Shown piece by piece: positions 30,998 through 40,896 of a stretch of 64,000 nt of DNA (its first letter is position 1; every line of letters begins with the position of its first letter). Below the pieces are notes generated by a model. The model was not told the DNA's origin and ran no database searches. It saw only the letters and a program-made list of their open reading frames with translations. The translations under genes and the position numbers were made by a program. The stretch is from an uncultured Clostridia bacterium (GTDB lineage: Bacteria > Bacillota > Clostridia > TANB77 > CAG-508), in NCBI GenBank assembly GCA_947630185.1, contig CANRGT010000010.1, positions 1 to 64,000 of the forward strand. Reading direction: 5' to 3'.

Positions 30998-31023
30998 AAA
31001 ATTGTAATAACTTAAAAATTACA

Positions 31024-31056
31024 AAAAGCCTCTGGTTACCAGAGACTTTTATTTTT
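31024..31056 (+). terminator. Rho-independent terminator
   Basis: aaaagcctctggttaccagagacttttattttttc. Confidence 0.75.
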
Positions 31057-31096
31057 TCATAATCTTCTTTGCTTGTTTTAAAATCTTTACTTAGGT

Positions 31097-31172
31097 TGGA
31101 GCTACTGGGCAGAATCGAACTGCCGACCTACAGGTTACGAATCTGTTGCTCTACCAACTGAGCTACAGTAGC
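31097..31172 (-). tRNA. tRNA-Thr (anticodon CGU), CCA encoded
   Basis: Reverse complement GCTACTGTAGCTCAGTTGGTAGAGCAACAGATTCGTAACCTGTAGGTCGGCAGTTCGATTCTGCCCAGTAGCTCCA; cloverleaf assigned by eye, loop TTCGTAA. Confidence 0.93.
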
Positions 31173-31242
31173 ATATAAATTCTCGCAAATAAATTTACGA
31201 GAATTTTTTGCTTTTTTAATATGAAATATTATAATTATACTT

Positions 31243-32847
31243 TTAATTAGAATGTTTACCTTTTCTATTTCTTGCTGGTTCTTTCTTATATTCAATTTCT
31301 TCTATTTCGTCATTTTCTAATGTGTTTTCTTTTTCTTCATCAATTTGGTTATCATCTATTTCTTCTATTCTTTGATATTCTAATCTTTTATTTCCTTTAT
31401 TTTTCTTTTTATTATCTACTACATCTATATCTTCTTTCTCATTTTTATTTTTGGCTTTAGATACAATAAATACAATTACTGCAATTATTATTGCAACTAC
31501 TATAACAATAGCACATATTACATAAAACATTATTTCATTAACAACTGGTTCAGATGCTTCTTCTGGTACTGTAACTTTTATTTGATATGCTACTGTTTCT
31601 TTTCCATCTGCTGAAGTAACAATTACTGTAACTAAATTTTCTCCTGCCACAAATCCTTCATTACCTATAATTTCTACTTTAGCATTCTCTTTATTTGGAG
31701 TAGCTGTAATTGTCAAACTAGTAACTGGTAAACTTAAATTTAGTTCATATGATAACAAATCTGGATTAAAACCATCTTCAAAATTTACTCCCAAAATTTC
31801 TAGTTTTGATAATTTTAAATTCTCATCACTATTTGTAATAACTTCCTCTTCTAATTTTTTTACTGTAATTGTATATATTTTTGAGGTTCCATCTTTTGAA
31901 GTTACAGTGATTTTAACTATATTTTCTCCTTCTTTTAAATTTTCATTTCCTTCTATTTTAACAGTAGAATTTTCACTTTCAGCAGTTGCCTTAATATCCA
32001 AGCTCGTAACACTATCTGATACCATAGCTTCATAGAAACAAGTTTCTTTGTCAAATGATGGTGATAGTGTAACTCCACTCACTTTCAAAGAAGATAAATT
32101 ATTGTTTTTAGAATCATCTTCTGGTTTAGTAGTGGTTATATAATTGCTTGCTATATATTTAGTTTGCCCATTATATGTTACTCTATACCATACATAGTTA
32201 TTTACTTTTTTTGTAGATGTTGCTGATAAGGTTAATTCTGTTCCTTTGGCAATACGTGTAGCCTTACTGTTAGTTGACCAACTATCACGTAAATTCACTT
32301 CATCTGTGGTATATACCTTTCCGTTTGCATTTTTAAAATCTGGGGTTTCTTCTGGCTTATTATCTTCTCCTGTTTTTGTAGGTGTTGCAGTTGGAGCTTT
32401 TGTTGGAGTGGAAGTTGGAGTTGGCGTTGGTTCTGATGTTGGAGTTGGTGTTGGTTGTTCTTTTTCTTTTACTGTAATAGTAATAGTTTTATTTACACGT
32501 GTTCCCTCAAGTTCATCATTTTCATCTATTATAGTTCCTGTTAAAGTAAAGTTATATGTTCCTGCTTTTGTTGGAGTGAATGAAACTGATTCTGATATAC
32601 TTTTATTAGTTGCAGAACTGTTTGGCAATTCTACAATTGATTTTTTCTCTATTCCGTCTCCCTGTATATATAAATCCCAACTTGCTGCTGTACCAGTTAC
32701 TTTAATAGTTACTGTTGTTCCTACAGTTACAGTACTGTTTGGGCTTGCATCAAAAGATACTGTTGCTGCTTTTACTTTTACGGAAAATGTTATACAAAAT
32801 ATAAAAAATAATATTAGTAAAAAACCTATCTTTTTATTAGTTTTCAT
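31243..32847 (-). CDS. Surface protein: Ig-like domain, PT-rich linker, SH3 domain, two cadherin-like beta-sandwich repeats, C-terminal TM anchor
   Basis: PTPTSEPTPTPTSTPTKAPTATPTK; VNLRDSWSTNSKATRIAKGTELTL; LSSLKVSGVTLSPSFDKETCFYEA; TM then lysine-rich tail. Confidence 0.8.
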   Translation of the reverse strand: MKTNKKIGFLLILFFIFCITFSVKVKAATVSFDASPNSTVTVGTTVTIKVTGTAASWDLYIQGDGIEKKSIVELPNSSATNKSISESVSFTPTKAGTYNFTLTGTIIDENDELEGTRVNKTITITVKEKEQPTPTPTSEPTPTPTSTPTKAPTATPTKTGEDNKPEETPDFKNANGKVYTTDEVNLRDSWSTNSKATRIAKGTELTLSATSTKKVNNYVWYRVTYNGQTKYIASNYITTTKPEDDSKNNNLSSLKVSGVTLSPSFDKETCFYEAMVSDSVTSLDIKATAESENSTVKIEGNENLKEGENIVKITVTSKDGTSKIYTITVKKLEEEVITNSDENLKLSKLEILGVNFEDGFNPDLLSYELNLSLPVTSLTITATPNKENAKVEIIGNEGFVAGENLVTVIVTSADGKETVAYQIKVTVPEEASEPVVNEIMFYVICAIVIVVAIIIAVIVFIVSKAKNKNEKEDIDVVDNKKKNKGNKRLEYQRIEEIDDNQIDEEKENTLENDEIEEIEYKKEPARNRKGKHSN

Positions 32848-32887
32848 ATGATTTTATCTCCTCTATATTTCATCTATATTTTTACTT

Positions 32888-34954
32888 TTATATTCCTATT
32901 TTAGTTTTACCAAGTAAATGTCTTTGTATTGCTAATAAATCCGCTGCATCTATATTTCCATTTTTAGTAGTATCTGCTGCTAATAAAAATGCTTCCTTTA
33001 ATTCTACTTTACCAAGTAAATGTCTTTGTATTGCTAATAAGTCTGCTGCATCCATAATACCATTTCCAGTTGTATCTCCAAGTACAACAACTGTATAACT
33101 ATTTTCATTATAAGTAACTGTCCATCCTGTTGCTAAATTTCCTTCTGTTTTCTCATTTTTATCTGCATCTTGAATTGTAACCCCTGAAAGTTTTTCTTTT
33201 AATTCTTCTACTGCCATCTCAGGTTTACAAATCAAATTATTTTCAACCATTTTATAACCAATTTCTTGTGTTGTTGGTGGTTTTTCTTGTCCTTGACCAT
33301 CAACACCATCACCTATATTATCATTATTTTCATCACTTGGATTTTGTTCACTACTTGAACCTGGCACTTTTGGTTTACTTTCTGTGTATGGCTCCATAAA
33401 TCCTGTTCCTACATAACCATATGTACCATCTGCTAGTTTTACTCTATACCATGCTTCACCATCTACACTAGGATATTTCCCTTTTTCAACTACTGTTATA
33501 ATTTGGCCTGGTGGAAGTTGTTCTATTACTGTAGTACCACCCTCTGTTCCAGGTCCATTTCTAAAATTAGTCCATGCTGTTACAATATATTTTTCATTTG
33601 TGTTGCTTTGAATAGAAATTTGCTCTAAAAATTCTCTTGAAATATATCCTTTAGTACCATCTTTTAGAACAACTTTATCCCAGTATCTTCCGTTTTCATC
33701 CTTATTTTTATCTAATTCTATTCTTAGAATTTTGGTACCTTTGTTTAAAGTAGTAATTACAGGGTAATTGGTTCCTTTTCCTTTTCTTACTATTACATCA
33801 TCTAAAGTTATTTGTACATCTTGTGTTACTATCTGTTCCATTCCTGGAATTGAAGCTCTTTGTTCTGGCATATTATTATATACTGGAATTTTAAATTTAA
33901 TCTTAGTCGTTTCATTAATTAATCCCATTTCTTTATATGCTTTACGAATTCCTTCTCCTTCTGATCTTGAACCTGATACATTAGTCATATATTGCCAGCA
34001 ATATAGTCCTGCATCTGGTACTACATCAAATTTTTCTAGGTACAATGTATCTTGCCCACAAGACATATATTCATTTACAATAAGTGCCGCACCTCCATAA
34101 ATTGATTTTTCTGGGTCGGTCCATCCTTGTTCTTTCGCATGCATTAAGCCTTTTTCTATGACTCCAGCTTCAGTATTTCCGAATGCCTTTACATTGAAAT
34201 AATTATATAATCCTTTATATCCTGGGTATGTTCCTGTTATCATCTTAGATCCATTACCTGTTCCTTGCTCTTGACGAATTTTAGACGCTAAATGATATGG
34301 ACTAACATTATACTTTTTTCCAGCCTCCATTATGACATCAATATATGTTTTATTCATAGTTTTTTGATTTCCATCTGCATCATAATATTTAATATTTCCT
34401 TGCATATAGTTACAGTCCGACAAAATAATTGCTACTCCTTCAGCTGTTTGCGCATTTTCATCAAATGTTAACTTTTCAAATTGAAAAATATAATCTTCAT
34501 TTAAAGAATTTCTAGGGTCCATATAATAAGCTACTGCTGAAGATGAAGCGCAAACCCAAGCTCCTCCATCAACTTTCTTTTGGCAATAGCACTTCCAGCT
34601 ACTATCCCATCCTTTTGGTACAACATTTATTCCATGTGTTCCTATTGATTCTGCTGTAATTACATCAGCCCAATTTAAATTTGTTTCTAAGATTTCAAAC
34701 TCCCAGTTTGGATGTACTGCTTGAAGCTCTTTTATCAATTCTTCATAACCTGGGTAATTTTTGAATTTTTCATCATAGCTTGCCTTAGCATCCTTTTGCA
34801 TTAATACTAATAATAAAACAGATAATAATAAAATAATTGATAGAAAACTAATAATTTTATTTATATTAAAAATGTTTTTCGGCAACATTTTTTCCTCCTC
34901 GTTTGTAACAAATTTCAACAAAGTTAGTATATCATTGTTGTATTTTTCCGTCAA
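32888..34954 (-). CDS. Secreted N-acetylglucosaminidase-like protein with SH3 domains and C-terminal dockerin type I domain
   Basis: SPYHLASKIRQEQGTGNGSKMITGTYPGYKGLYNYFNVKAFG; two SH3b; GDTTGNGIMDAADLLAIQRHLLGK...ADTTKNGNIDAADLLAIQRHLLGK. Confidence 0.88.
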   Translation of the reverse strand: MTEKYNNDILTLLKFVTNEEEKMLPKNIFNINKIISFLSIILLLSVLLLVLMQKDAKASYDEKFKNYPGYEELIKELQAVHPNWEFEILETNLNWADVITAESIGTHGINVVPKGWDSSWKCYCQKKVDGGAWVCASSSAVAYYMDPRNSLNEDYIFQFEKLTFDENAQTAEGVAIILSDCNYMQGNIKYYDADGNQKTMNKTYIDVIMEAGKKYNVSPYHLASKIRQEQGTGNGSKMITGTYPGYKGLYNYFNVKAFGNTEAGVIEKGLMHAKEQGWTDPEKSIYGGAALIVNEYMSCGQDTLYLEKFDVVPDAGLYCWQYMTNVSGSRSEGEGIRKAYKEMGLINETTKIKFKIPVYNNMPEQRASIPGMEQIVTQDVQITLDDVIVRKGKGTNYPVITTLNKGTKILRIELDKNKDENGRYWDKVVLKDGTKGYISREFLEQISIQSNTNEKYIVTAWTNFRNGPGTEGGTTVIEQLPPGQIITVVEKGKYPSVDGEAWYRVKLADGTYGYVGTGFMEPYTESKPKVPGSSSEQNPSDENNDNIGDGVDGQGQEKPPTTQEIGYKMVENNLICKPEMAVEELKEKLSGVTIQDADKNEKTEGNLATGWTVTYNENSYTVVVLGDTTGNGIMDAADLLAIQRHLLGKVELKEAFLLAADTTKNGNIDAADLLAIQRHLLGKTKIGI

Positions 34955-35232
34955 TTAAAATCGAAAAAAATATGAATTTATTTTAAAAATTCACATTAAG
35001 TTCACATTAATTTAAATTCTTTATCGTATATTAAAAATTGTTATATTATAAACTGTTTGCAAACCTTAAAATCTATGTTACAATATTATAGGTAATAATA
35101 CAAAACAATTTTTATCTTGAAATAAAAAATTTTGTCACATAACATTTAAAAGTTTATTTTAAATTTTAAAATTTATTTTAGACATGTAGTATTATAGTAA
35201 ATATTTTTAAAATATATATAAATAGAAAGGAT

Positions 35233-37752
35233 TTGATTTTACATATGCCAAAAGTAGAACTTCTATCCCCTGTTGGTGATTTTGAATGTTTAAAAGCTGC
35301 TGTGCAAAATGGTGCGGACAGTGTTTATTTTGGTGCAGAAGATTTTAATGCAAGAGTATTTGCAAATAACTTCACAATAGATGATATAGAAAAAGTAATT
35401 AATTACTGTAAAATTAGAAATGTAAAAACTAATTTAACTTTAAATACTTTACTTAAAAATTCTGAATTTGATAAAGCTTTTGAAGTTGCCAAAAAGGCTT
35501 ATGAAGCTGGCATTGATGCAATAATTGTTCAAGACCTTGGACTTGCTAAATTTTTGATTAAAAATTTTCCAGACCTTCCTATTCATGCAAGTACTCAAAT
35601 GACTGCTCATAATTTGCAAGGTGTTTTAGAACTAGAAAAGCTTGGTTTTAAAAGAGTTGTTCTTGCAAGAGAACTTTCTATTGAAGAAATTGAATATATT
35701 TGCGCTCACACTAATGTTCAAATTGAAACTTTTATTCATGGTGCCTTATGTATTTGCTATTCTGGGCAATGCTTGTTTTCAAGCTCTGTTGGTGGGCGCT
35801 CTGCAAACCGTGGTAAATGTGCGGGTCCTTGTAGATTACCTTATGAGCTTTTATGTGTAAGTAATAAAAACTCTAATAACTCTCAAATAAATATTACAAA
35901 TAACGAAAAAATTGAAAATAATTTAACTGAAAAAACTACCACTTTAGAAAAAGGCTATTTACTTAGTCCTAAAGATTTATGTGGAATTGCATATATTCCT
36001 CGCTTAATTAATGCTGGCATAAAATGTTTAAAAATTGAAGGTCGTATGAAAAGCCCTGAATATGTTGCAACTGTTACTCGTATTTATCGTAAATATATTG
36101 ACATGGTTTTAAATGAAGAAGAATTTATAATAGATGAAAAAGATGTAAATGCTTTAATGCAGGTATTTAATAGAGGTGGATTTTCAAGTGGACATTTAGA
36201 TGGCTCTAAACCTAATAGAAATCTTGTATTTCCTGAAAAGCCTAATAATGTTGGAATATATTTAGGTACTATTAGCCATTATAATTCAAATAAAGGTCAT
36301 ATCACTTTAAAACTTGAAGAAAATTTACAAATTGGTGATTCCATTGCTGTAAGTAAAGAATCTTCTACATATTTTGTTTCAGAGCTAATGAAGAAAAATA
36401 CCAATTTAAAAAATGCTAAACCTAATGATGAAGTAACTATTGGTAGAATGAAAGGTCATATTGCAGTTGGAGATAAAGTTTATAAAATTTCTAGTAAAAC
36501 TTTATCTGATCTTGCTAGAGCCTCTTATGAAAACGTTGAGAATAAAAAAATTCCTTTGAATTGTATTGTTACAATAAAAAAAGATGAACCTATTAAAATG
36601 GAAGTTTCTACTTCTAAAGAAACTAAAAGTAGTTCACCTTATAAAAATATATGTATAACGGAAATCTCAGATACTATTCCAATAGGTGCTTTGAAAACCC
36701 CTATTAGTGTAGAGCGAGTTGTAAAGCAAATTTCAAAAACAAATAATACACCATACACTTTTGAAAATATTACTGTTCTTTTAGATGATGGACTTTATGT
36801 TCCTAGTATTAGTACACTAAATGAATTAAGGCGAAAGGCTTTAGAAAATTTAGAAAATGAAATTATAAAGAGAATTAAGAGAACTGCTCCTAAAGTTTCT
36901 TTTGATAAAACTGAAACTATTACGTATATTCCTAATAAGTCTAATCCTAATGTTTCTTTATCTCTAAGACATTTATTTGCAGATTACGATTACACTAAGC
37001 TTCATAAAGATAAAATTAGTAAAATCTACTTAGCATTAAAACTATTTGTAAATAAAGAATATGAAGATATTATTCAATATCTTTCTGAAAACTATGATAT
37101 ATACATTTATATGCCAAGTATTATTAAGGCAAATTATAAAAATATTATTTTAAGTTCATTAGATAATATTACAAAGAAATTTAATATTAAAGGTTTTGTT
37201 ATATCTAACTTGGCTGATTTTAACTTTTTGGAAAGATATAAAAATGACTATGATTTTGTTGGGAATTATTCTTTAAATGTTTTTAATAACCACACTATGG
37301 AGGAATACAAAAATCTAGGTTTAAATAAGGTTACTCTATCTAGGGAATTAACATTTGAGGGAATTAAAGAAATTTTAGAAACATCTGATATTGATTCTGA
37401 ACTAATTGTGTATGGCAATTTACCTATTATGGCAACAAATTACTGTTTTGTTGGTAAAACTAATGCTTGCTACCCAGATTGCAAAGAAAGTTGTATGAAA
37501 AATACATATTATTTAAAAGATAGACTTGGTTTTACTTTTAGGATTATTCCAGACAATCTTCAAACTGTTACACTTATATGTAATAGTAAAACTCTTTCCA
37601 TCCCAACTAAAGATTTGCCTATTACTTCTGTTAGAGTTGATATGATTGATGAAACTATTGATGAAATGAATGAAGTTATTGATTGTGTTTATGATAGAGG
37701 CAAATTAGAGGGCAAACAGTATACTAATGGTAATTTATATAGGGAAGTTTAA
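35233..37752 (+). CDS. Peptidase U32 family protein (start likely at the ATG at 35245)
   Basis: VELLSPVGDFECLKAAVQNGADSVYFG, SGQCLFSSSVGGRSANRGKCAGPCRLPYEL. Confidence 0.93.
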   Translation: MILHMPKVELLSPVGDFECLKAAVQNGADSVYFGAEDFNARVFANNFTIDDIEKVINYCKIRNVKTNLTLNTLLKNSEFDKAFEVAKKAYEAGIDAIIVQDLGLAKFLIKNFPDLPIHASTQMTAHNLQGVLELEKLGFKRVVLARELSIEEIEYICAHTNVQIETFIHGALCICYSGQCLFSSSVGGRSANRGKCAGPCRLPYELLCVSNKNSNNSQINITNNEKIENNLTEKTTTLEKGYLLSPKDLCGIAYIPRLINAGIKCLKIEGRMKSPEYVATVTRIYRKYIDMVLNEEEFIIDEKDVNALMQVFNRGGFSSGHLDGSKPNRNLVFPEKPNNVGIYLGTISHYNSNKGHITLKLEENLQIGDSIAVSKESSTYFVSELMKKNTNLKNAKPNDEVTIGRMKGHIAVGDKVYKISSKTLSDLARASYENVENKKIPLNCIVTIKKDEPIKMEVSTSKETKSSSPYKNICITEISDTIPIGALKTPISVERVVKQISKTNNTPYTFENITVLLDDGLYVPSISTLNELRRKALENLENEIIKRIKRTAPKVSFDKTETITYIPNKSNPNVSLSLRHLFADYDYTKLHKDKISKIYLALKLFVNKEYEDIIQYLSENYDIYIYMPSIIKANYKNIILSSLDNITKKFNIKGFVISNLADFNFLERYKNDYDFVGNYSLNVFNNHTMEEYKNLGLNKVTLSRELTFEGIKEILETSDIDSELIVYGNLPIMATNYCFVGKTNACYPDCKESCMKNTYYLKDRLGFTFRIIPDNLQTVTLICNSKTLSIPTKDLPITSVRVDMIDETIDEMNEVIDCVYDRGKLEGKQYTNGNLYREV

Positions 37753-37755
37753 TTT

Positions 37756-37795
37756 TTAAAGCAGTAGAATATAAAATCTACTGCTTTAATTTTTA
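37756..37795. terminator. Rho-independent terminator
   Basis: aaagcagtagaatataaaatctactgcttt. Confidence 0.75.
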
Positions 37796-37796
37796 A

Positions 37797-38105
37797 TTAA
37801 ACTCTTGCTGTAAGCTTAATTAGTAGCTCCTTATTATCGTCCTCTGCAGCCTTATTTCTTCGTATCATTCCACATTTTTGGCAACGATACACAATCACAT
37901 AGCCCTTTTTACTACTTAACTCTACTTTAATTGGCTCTAGCATTCCGTGGCATGTTTCTTCTCTATCTCCTGGATTTATATCTACATGCTTTGAATATAA
38001 ACAATTATTACAATGGTTACGAGAGGTATAGCCTAGTGGCGATACCTCTTTTCCACAATGTTCACATATAAAACTTTCATCTACCTTTGTAAATTTTCTT
38101 CCCAT
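37797..38105 (-). CDS. RNHCP-domain zinc-ribbon protein
   Basis: FICEHCGKEV...SRNHCNNCLYSKHVDINPGDR. Confidence 0.85.
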   Translation of the reverse strand: MGRKFTKVDESFICEHCGKEVSPLGYTSRNHCNNCLYSKHVDINPGDREETCHGMLEPIKVELSSKKGYVIVYRCQKCGMIRRNKAAEDDNKELLIKLTARV

Positions 38106-38224
38106 TACGTTCTTTCTTTCTATTATATTTTTTTCTTCTTTTATATTTTAATTTTTTATTTTTCTCATTATGTTTTATAATTTTTATATTTTAACTATTC
38201 TTACTTTGCAATTCATTATTCAGC

Positions 38225-40837
38225 TTATTTTATTTTTTCCTTCATATTAACTAAAGTATTTAGAGCCTCTATTGGTGTTAGCTCATTTAAATTTACCTTG
38301 TCTAATTCATGTGCTATTTCTGCTAATTTATAATTATATAAATCAAGTTGTCCTGCTGCTACTTTTTTGTTTTCCTTTTCTTGTGCCTTATCTCCTAAAA
38401 TGCTTTTTCTCTCTAATGATTTTAAAATCTCATTTGCCCTTTTTGTAACAACTTGTGGCACACCTGCAAGTTTTGCTACATGAACACCATAGCTTTCATC
38501 TGTTCCACCTGCAACTATTTTTCTTAAAAAGATAACATCTTCTCCCTTTTCTCTTACTGCAATAGAGTAGTTTTTAACACCTTCTAATTTTTCTTCTAGA
38601 GAAATTAGCTCGTGATAGTGTGTTGCAAATAGAGTTTTAGCACCACATTTTTCTTTATCTGATATGTATTCTGCAACTGCCCATGCTATTGATAGTCCAT
38701 CATAAGTAGAGGTTCCTCTACCTATTTCATCTAAAATAACTAAACTATTGCTTGTAGCTTCTTTTAGTATGTCTGCTACTTCCATCATTTCTACCATAAA
38801 TGTACTTTGCCCCATACTTAAATCATCAGATGCACCAACCCTAGTAAATATTTTATCTACAACACCTATTTTTGCATAAGATGCTGGTACGAAACTTCCT
38901 ATTTGTGCCATTAGCACTATTAAGGCTACCTGCCTCATATATGTAGATTTACCTGCCATATTAGGTCCTGTAATAATTGCTAGTCTGTTATCTCCTTTGT
39001 CTAAGTATGTGTCATTTTCAACAAAACTTCCGCTTGGCAGAATCTTTTCAATAACAGGATGACGACCATCTTTTATATCTATACTTCCACTATTATCTAC
39101 TATTGGCATTACATAGTTCATCTCATCTGCTACTGTTGCTAAAGATGTAAGTACATCTAAAGTAGCTATAACACTTGCTGATTTCTGAACTCTTATAATT
39201 TGTTTTTCTATTTTATCTCTAATTTCACAAAAAGCATTGTATTCTAGGTTAACTACCTTTTCTTCTGCTCCTAATATTTCGTTTTCTACTTTTTTAAGTT
39301 CTTCTGTTACATATCTTTCACAGTTTGCCAAAGTTTGTTTACGAATATACCTTTCTGGTACCATGCTCAAATTAGATTTTGTCACTTCTATAAAGTAGCC
39401 AAATACTTTATTAAATCCAACTTTTAAGCCTTTTATTCCTGTTGCTTCTTTTTCTTTGTTTTCTATTTCTAAAACCCAAGTTTTTCCTTCTGTTGTTGCC
39501 TTTTTCAAATGGTCTATTTCATCATCATATCCAAGCTTAATTACTCCACCTTCTTTTACAGTAATTGGTGGCTCATCTACAATAGATTCTTCTATTATTT
39601 GATAAACATCTTCTAACACATCTAAATCTTCATATAGTTCTTTTAGAAGTGGTGATTTTGCTCTTGATAAAGTTTGCTTTACATCTGGAAGTTGTTTTGC
39701 AGAGTTTTTCAAAGAAATTAAATCTCTTGCATTTGCACTTCCATAAGAAATTTTACCTGCTAATCTTTCAATGTCATAAACTTTTTTTAAACTATCTACA
39801 ACATCTCCACGTAGTATAAAGTCCTCTTTTAATTCTTTAACCGCTTCTAATCTTTCATTTATACGAAATACATCTACTAATGGGTCATTTAGCCATCTTC
39901 TTAAAAGCCTTCCTCCCATAGATGTAGAAGTTTTATCTAGTACCCATAATAAAGTTCCCTTTTTGCTTTTATCTCTTAGCTTTTCTGTTATCTCTAAGTT
40001 TCTTCTTGCATTTATATCTAAATTCATATAATGTGCTGTATGGTATAAACTAATTTTGTTGATGTATTCCAAATTGTTTTTCTGTGTTTCTCTTAAATAG
40101 CATAATAAACCATTACTTGCGCATACACAAAGAACTTGCTCGTCTATATTTTCTACTTTCTTTTCGTTTTCATCTACAATTTCATATTTTTCTTTGAAGC
40201 TTTCTATATCACCTTCAAAATGCTCTTCACCTAGCATAGAAATATATAAAGGGAAACGTTCTCTTATTTTGCTAATTTCTTGAACAGAATCGTACATAAT
40301 TTGATTAACAACAATTTCAGCAGGAGAATATCTTGAAATTTCATCCATTAAAGTCATAAAATTGTTTTCTTCTTTAATTTGCGTAGTTTTAAAATCTCCT
40401 GTTGTTAAATCGCAAACAGACAAACCATAATAAATGCCATTTTTATAAATTGACATTATATAATTATTTTTCTTTTCTTCTAATAAGTTAGATTCCATAA
40501 CTGTTCCAGGTGTTACCACACGAATAACATCTCTTTTTACAATTCCTTTTGCAAACTTTGGATCTTCTAACTGCTCGCAAATTGCAACTTTATACCCTTT
40601 TTCAATTAACTTCGCTATATATGTTTCTGCTGCATGGAAAGGAATTCCACACATTGGTGCTCTTTCCTCTTGTCCACAGTCCTTTCCTGTTAAAGTTAGC
40701 TCTAACTCTCTTGATGTAGTAATTGCATCATCAAAAAACATTTCATAAAAATCGCCTAAACGATAAAATAAAATGCAATCTTTATATTCCTCTTTTGTTT
40801 GTAAATAATGTTGCATCATAGGTGAAAACTCTGCCAT
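38225..40837 (-). CDS. mutS: DNA mismatch repair protein MutS
   Basis: SPMMQHYLQTKEEYKDCILFYRLGDFYEMF; GPNMAGKSTYMRQVALI; LDEIGRGTSTYDGLSIAWA. Confidence 0.98.
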   Translation of the reverse strand: MAEFSPMMQHYLQTKEEYKDCILFYRLGDFYEMFFDDAITTSRELELTLTGKDCGQEERAPMCGIPFHAAETYIAKLIEKGYKVAICEQLEDPKFAKGIVKRDVIRVVTPGTVMESNLLEEKKNNYIMSIYKNGIYYGLSVCDLTTGDFKTTQIKEENNFMTLMDEISRYSPAEIVVNQIMYDSVQEISKIRERFPLYISMLGEEHFEGDIESFKEKYEIVDENEKKVENIDEQVLCVCASNGLLCYLRETQKNNLEYINKISLYHTAHYMNLDINARRNLEITEKLRDKSKKGTLLWVLDKTSTSMGGRLLRRWLNDPLVDVFRINERLEAVKELKEDFILRGDVVDSLKKVYDIERLAGKISYGSANARDLISLKNSAKQLPDVKQTLSRAKSPLLKELYEDLDVLEDVYQIIEESIVDEPPITVKEGGVIKLGYDDEIDHLKKATTEGKTWVLEIENKEKEATGIKGLKVGFNKVFGYFIEVTKSNLSMVPERYIRKQTLANCERYVTEELKKVENEILGAEEKVVNLEYNAFCEIRDKIEKQIIRVQKSASVIATLDVLTSLATVADEMNYVMPIVDNSGSIDIKDGRHPVIEKILPSGSFVENDTYLDKGDNRLAIITGPNMAGKSTYMRQVALIVLMAQIGSFVPASYAKIGVVDKIFTRVGASDDLSMGQSTFMVEMMEVADILKEATSNSLVILDEIGRGTSTYDGLSIAWAVAEYISDKEKCGAKTLFATHYHELISLEEKLEGVKNYSIAVREKGEDVIFLRKIVAGGTDESYGVHVAKLAGVPQVVTKRANEILKSLERKSILGDKAQEKENKKVAAGQLDLYNYKLAEIAHELDKVNLNELTPIEALNTLVNMKEKIK

Positions 40838-40896
40838 GTTTTATACTCCTTCTAAATTACATTTCTTATATCTAACCTGTCACTTTATCTCTTTTT

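Noticed and set aside
32246-32851. 201-aa plus-strand ORF with V/G repeats
   Set aside because: Antisense of the PT-rich linker in the surface protein gene.
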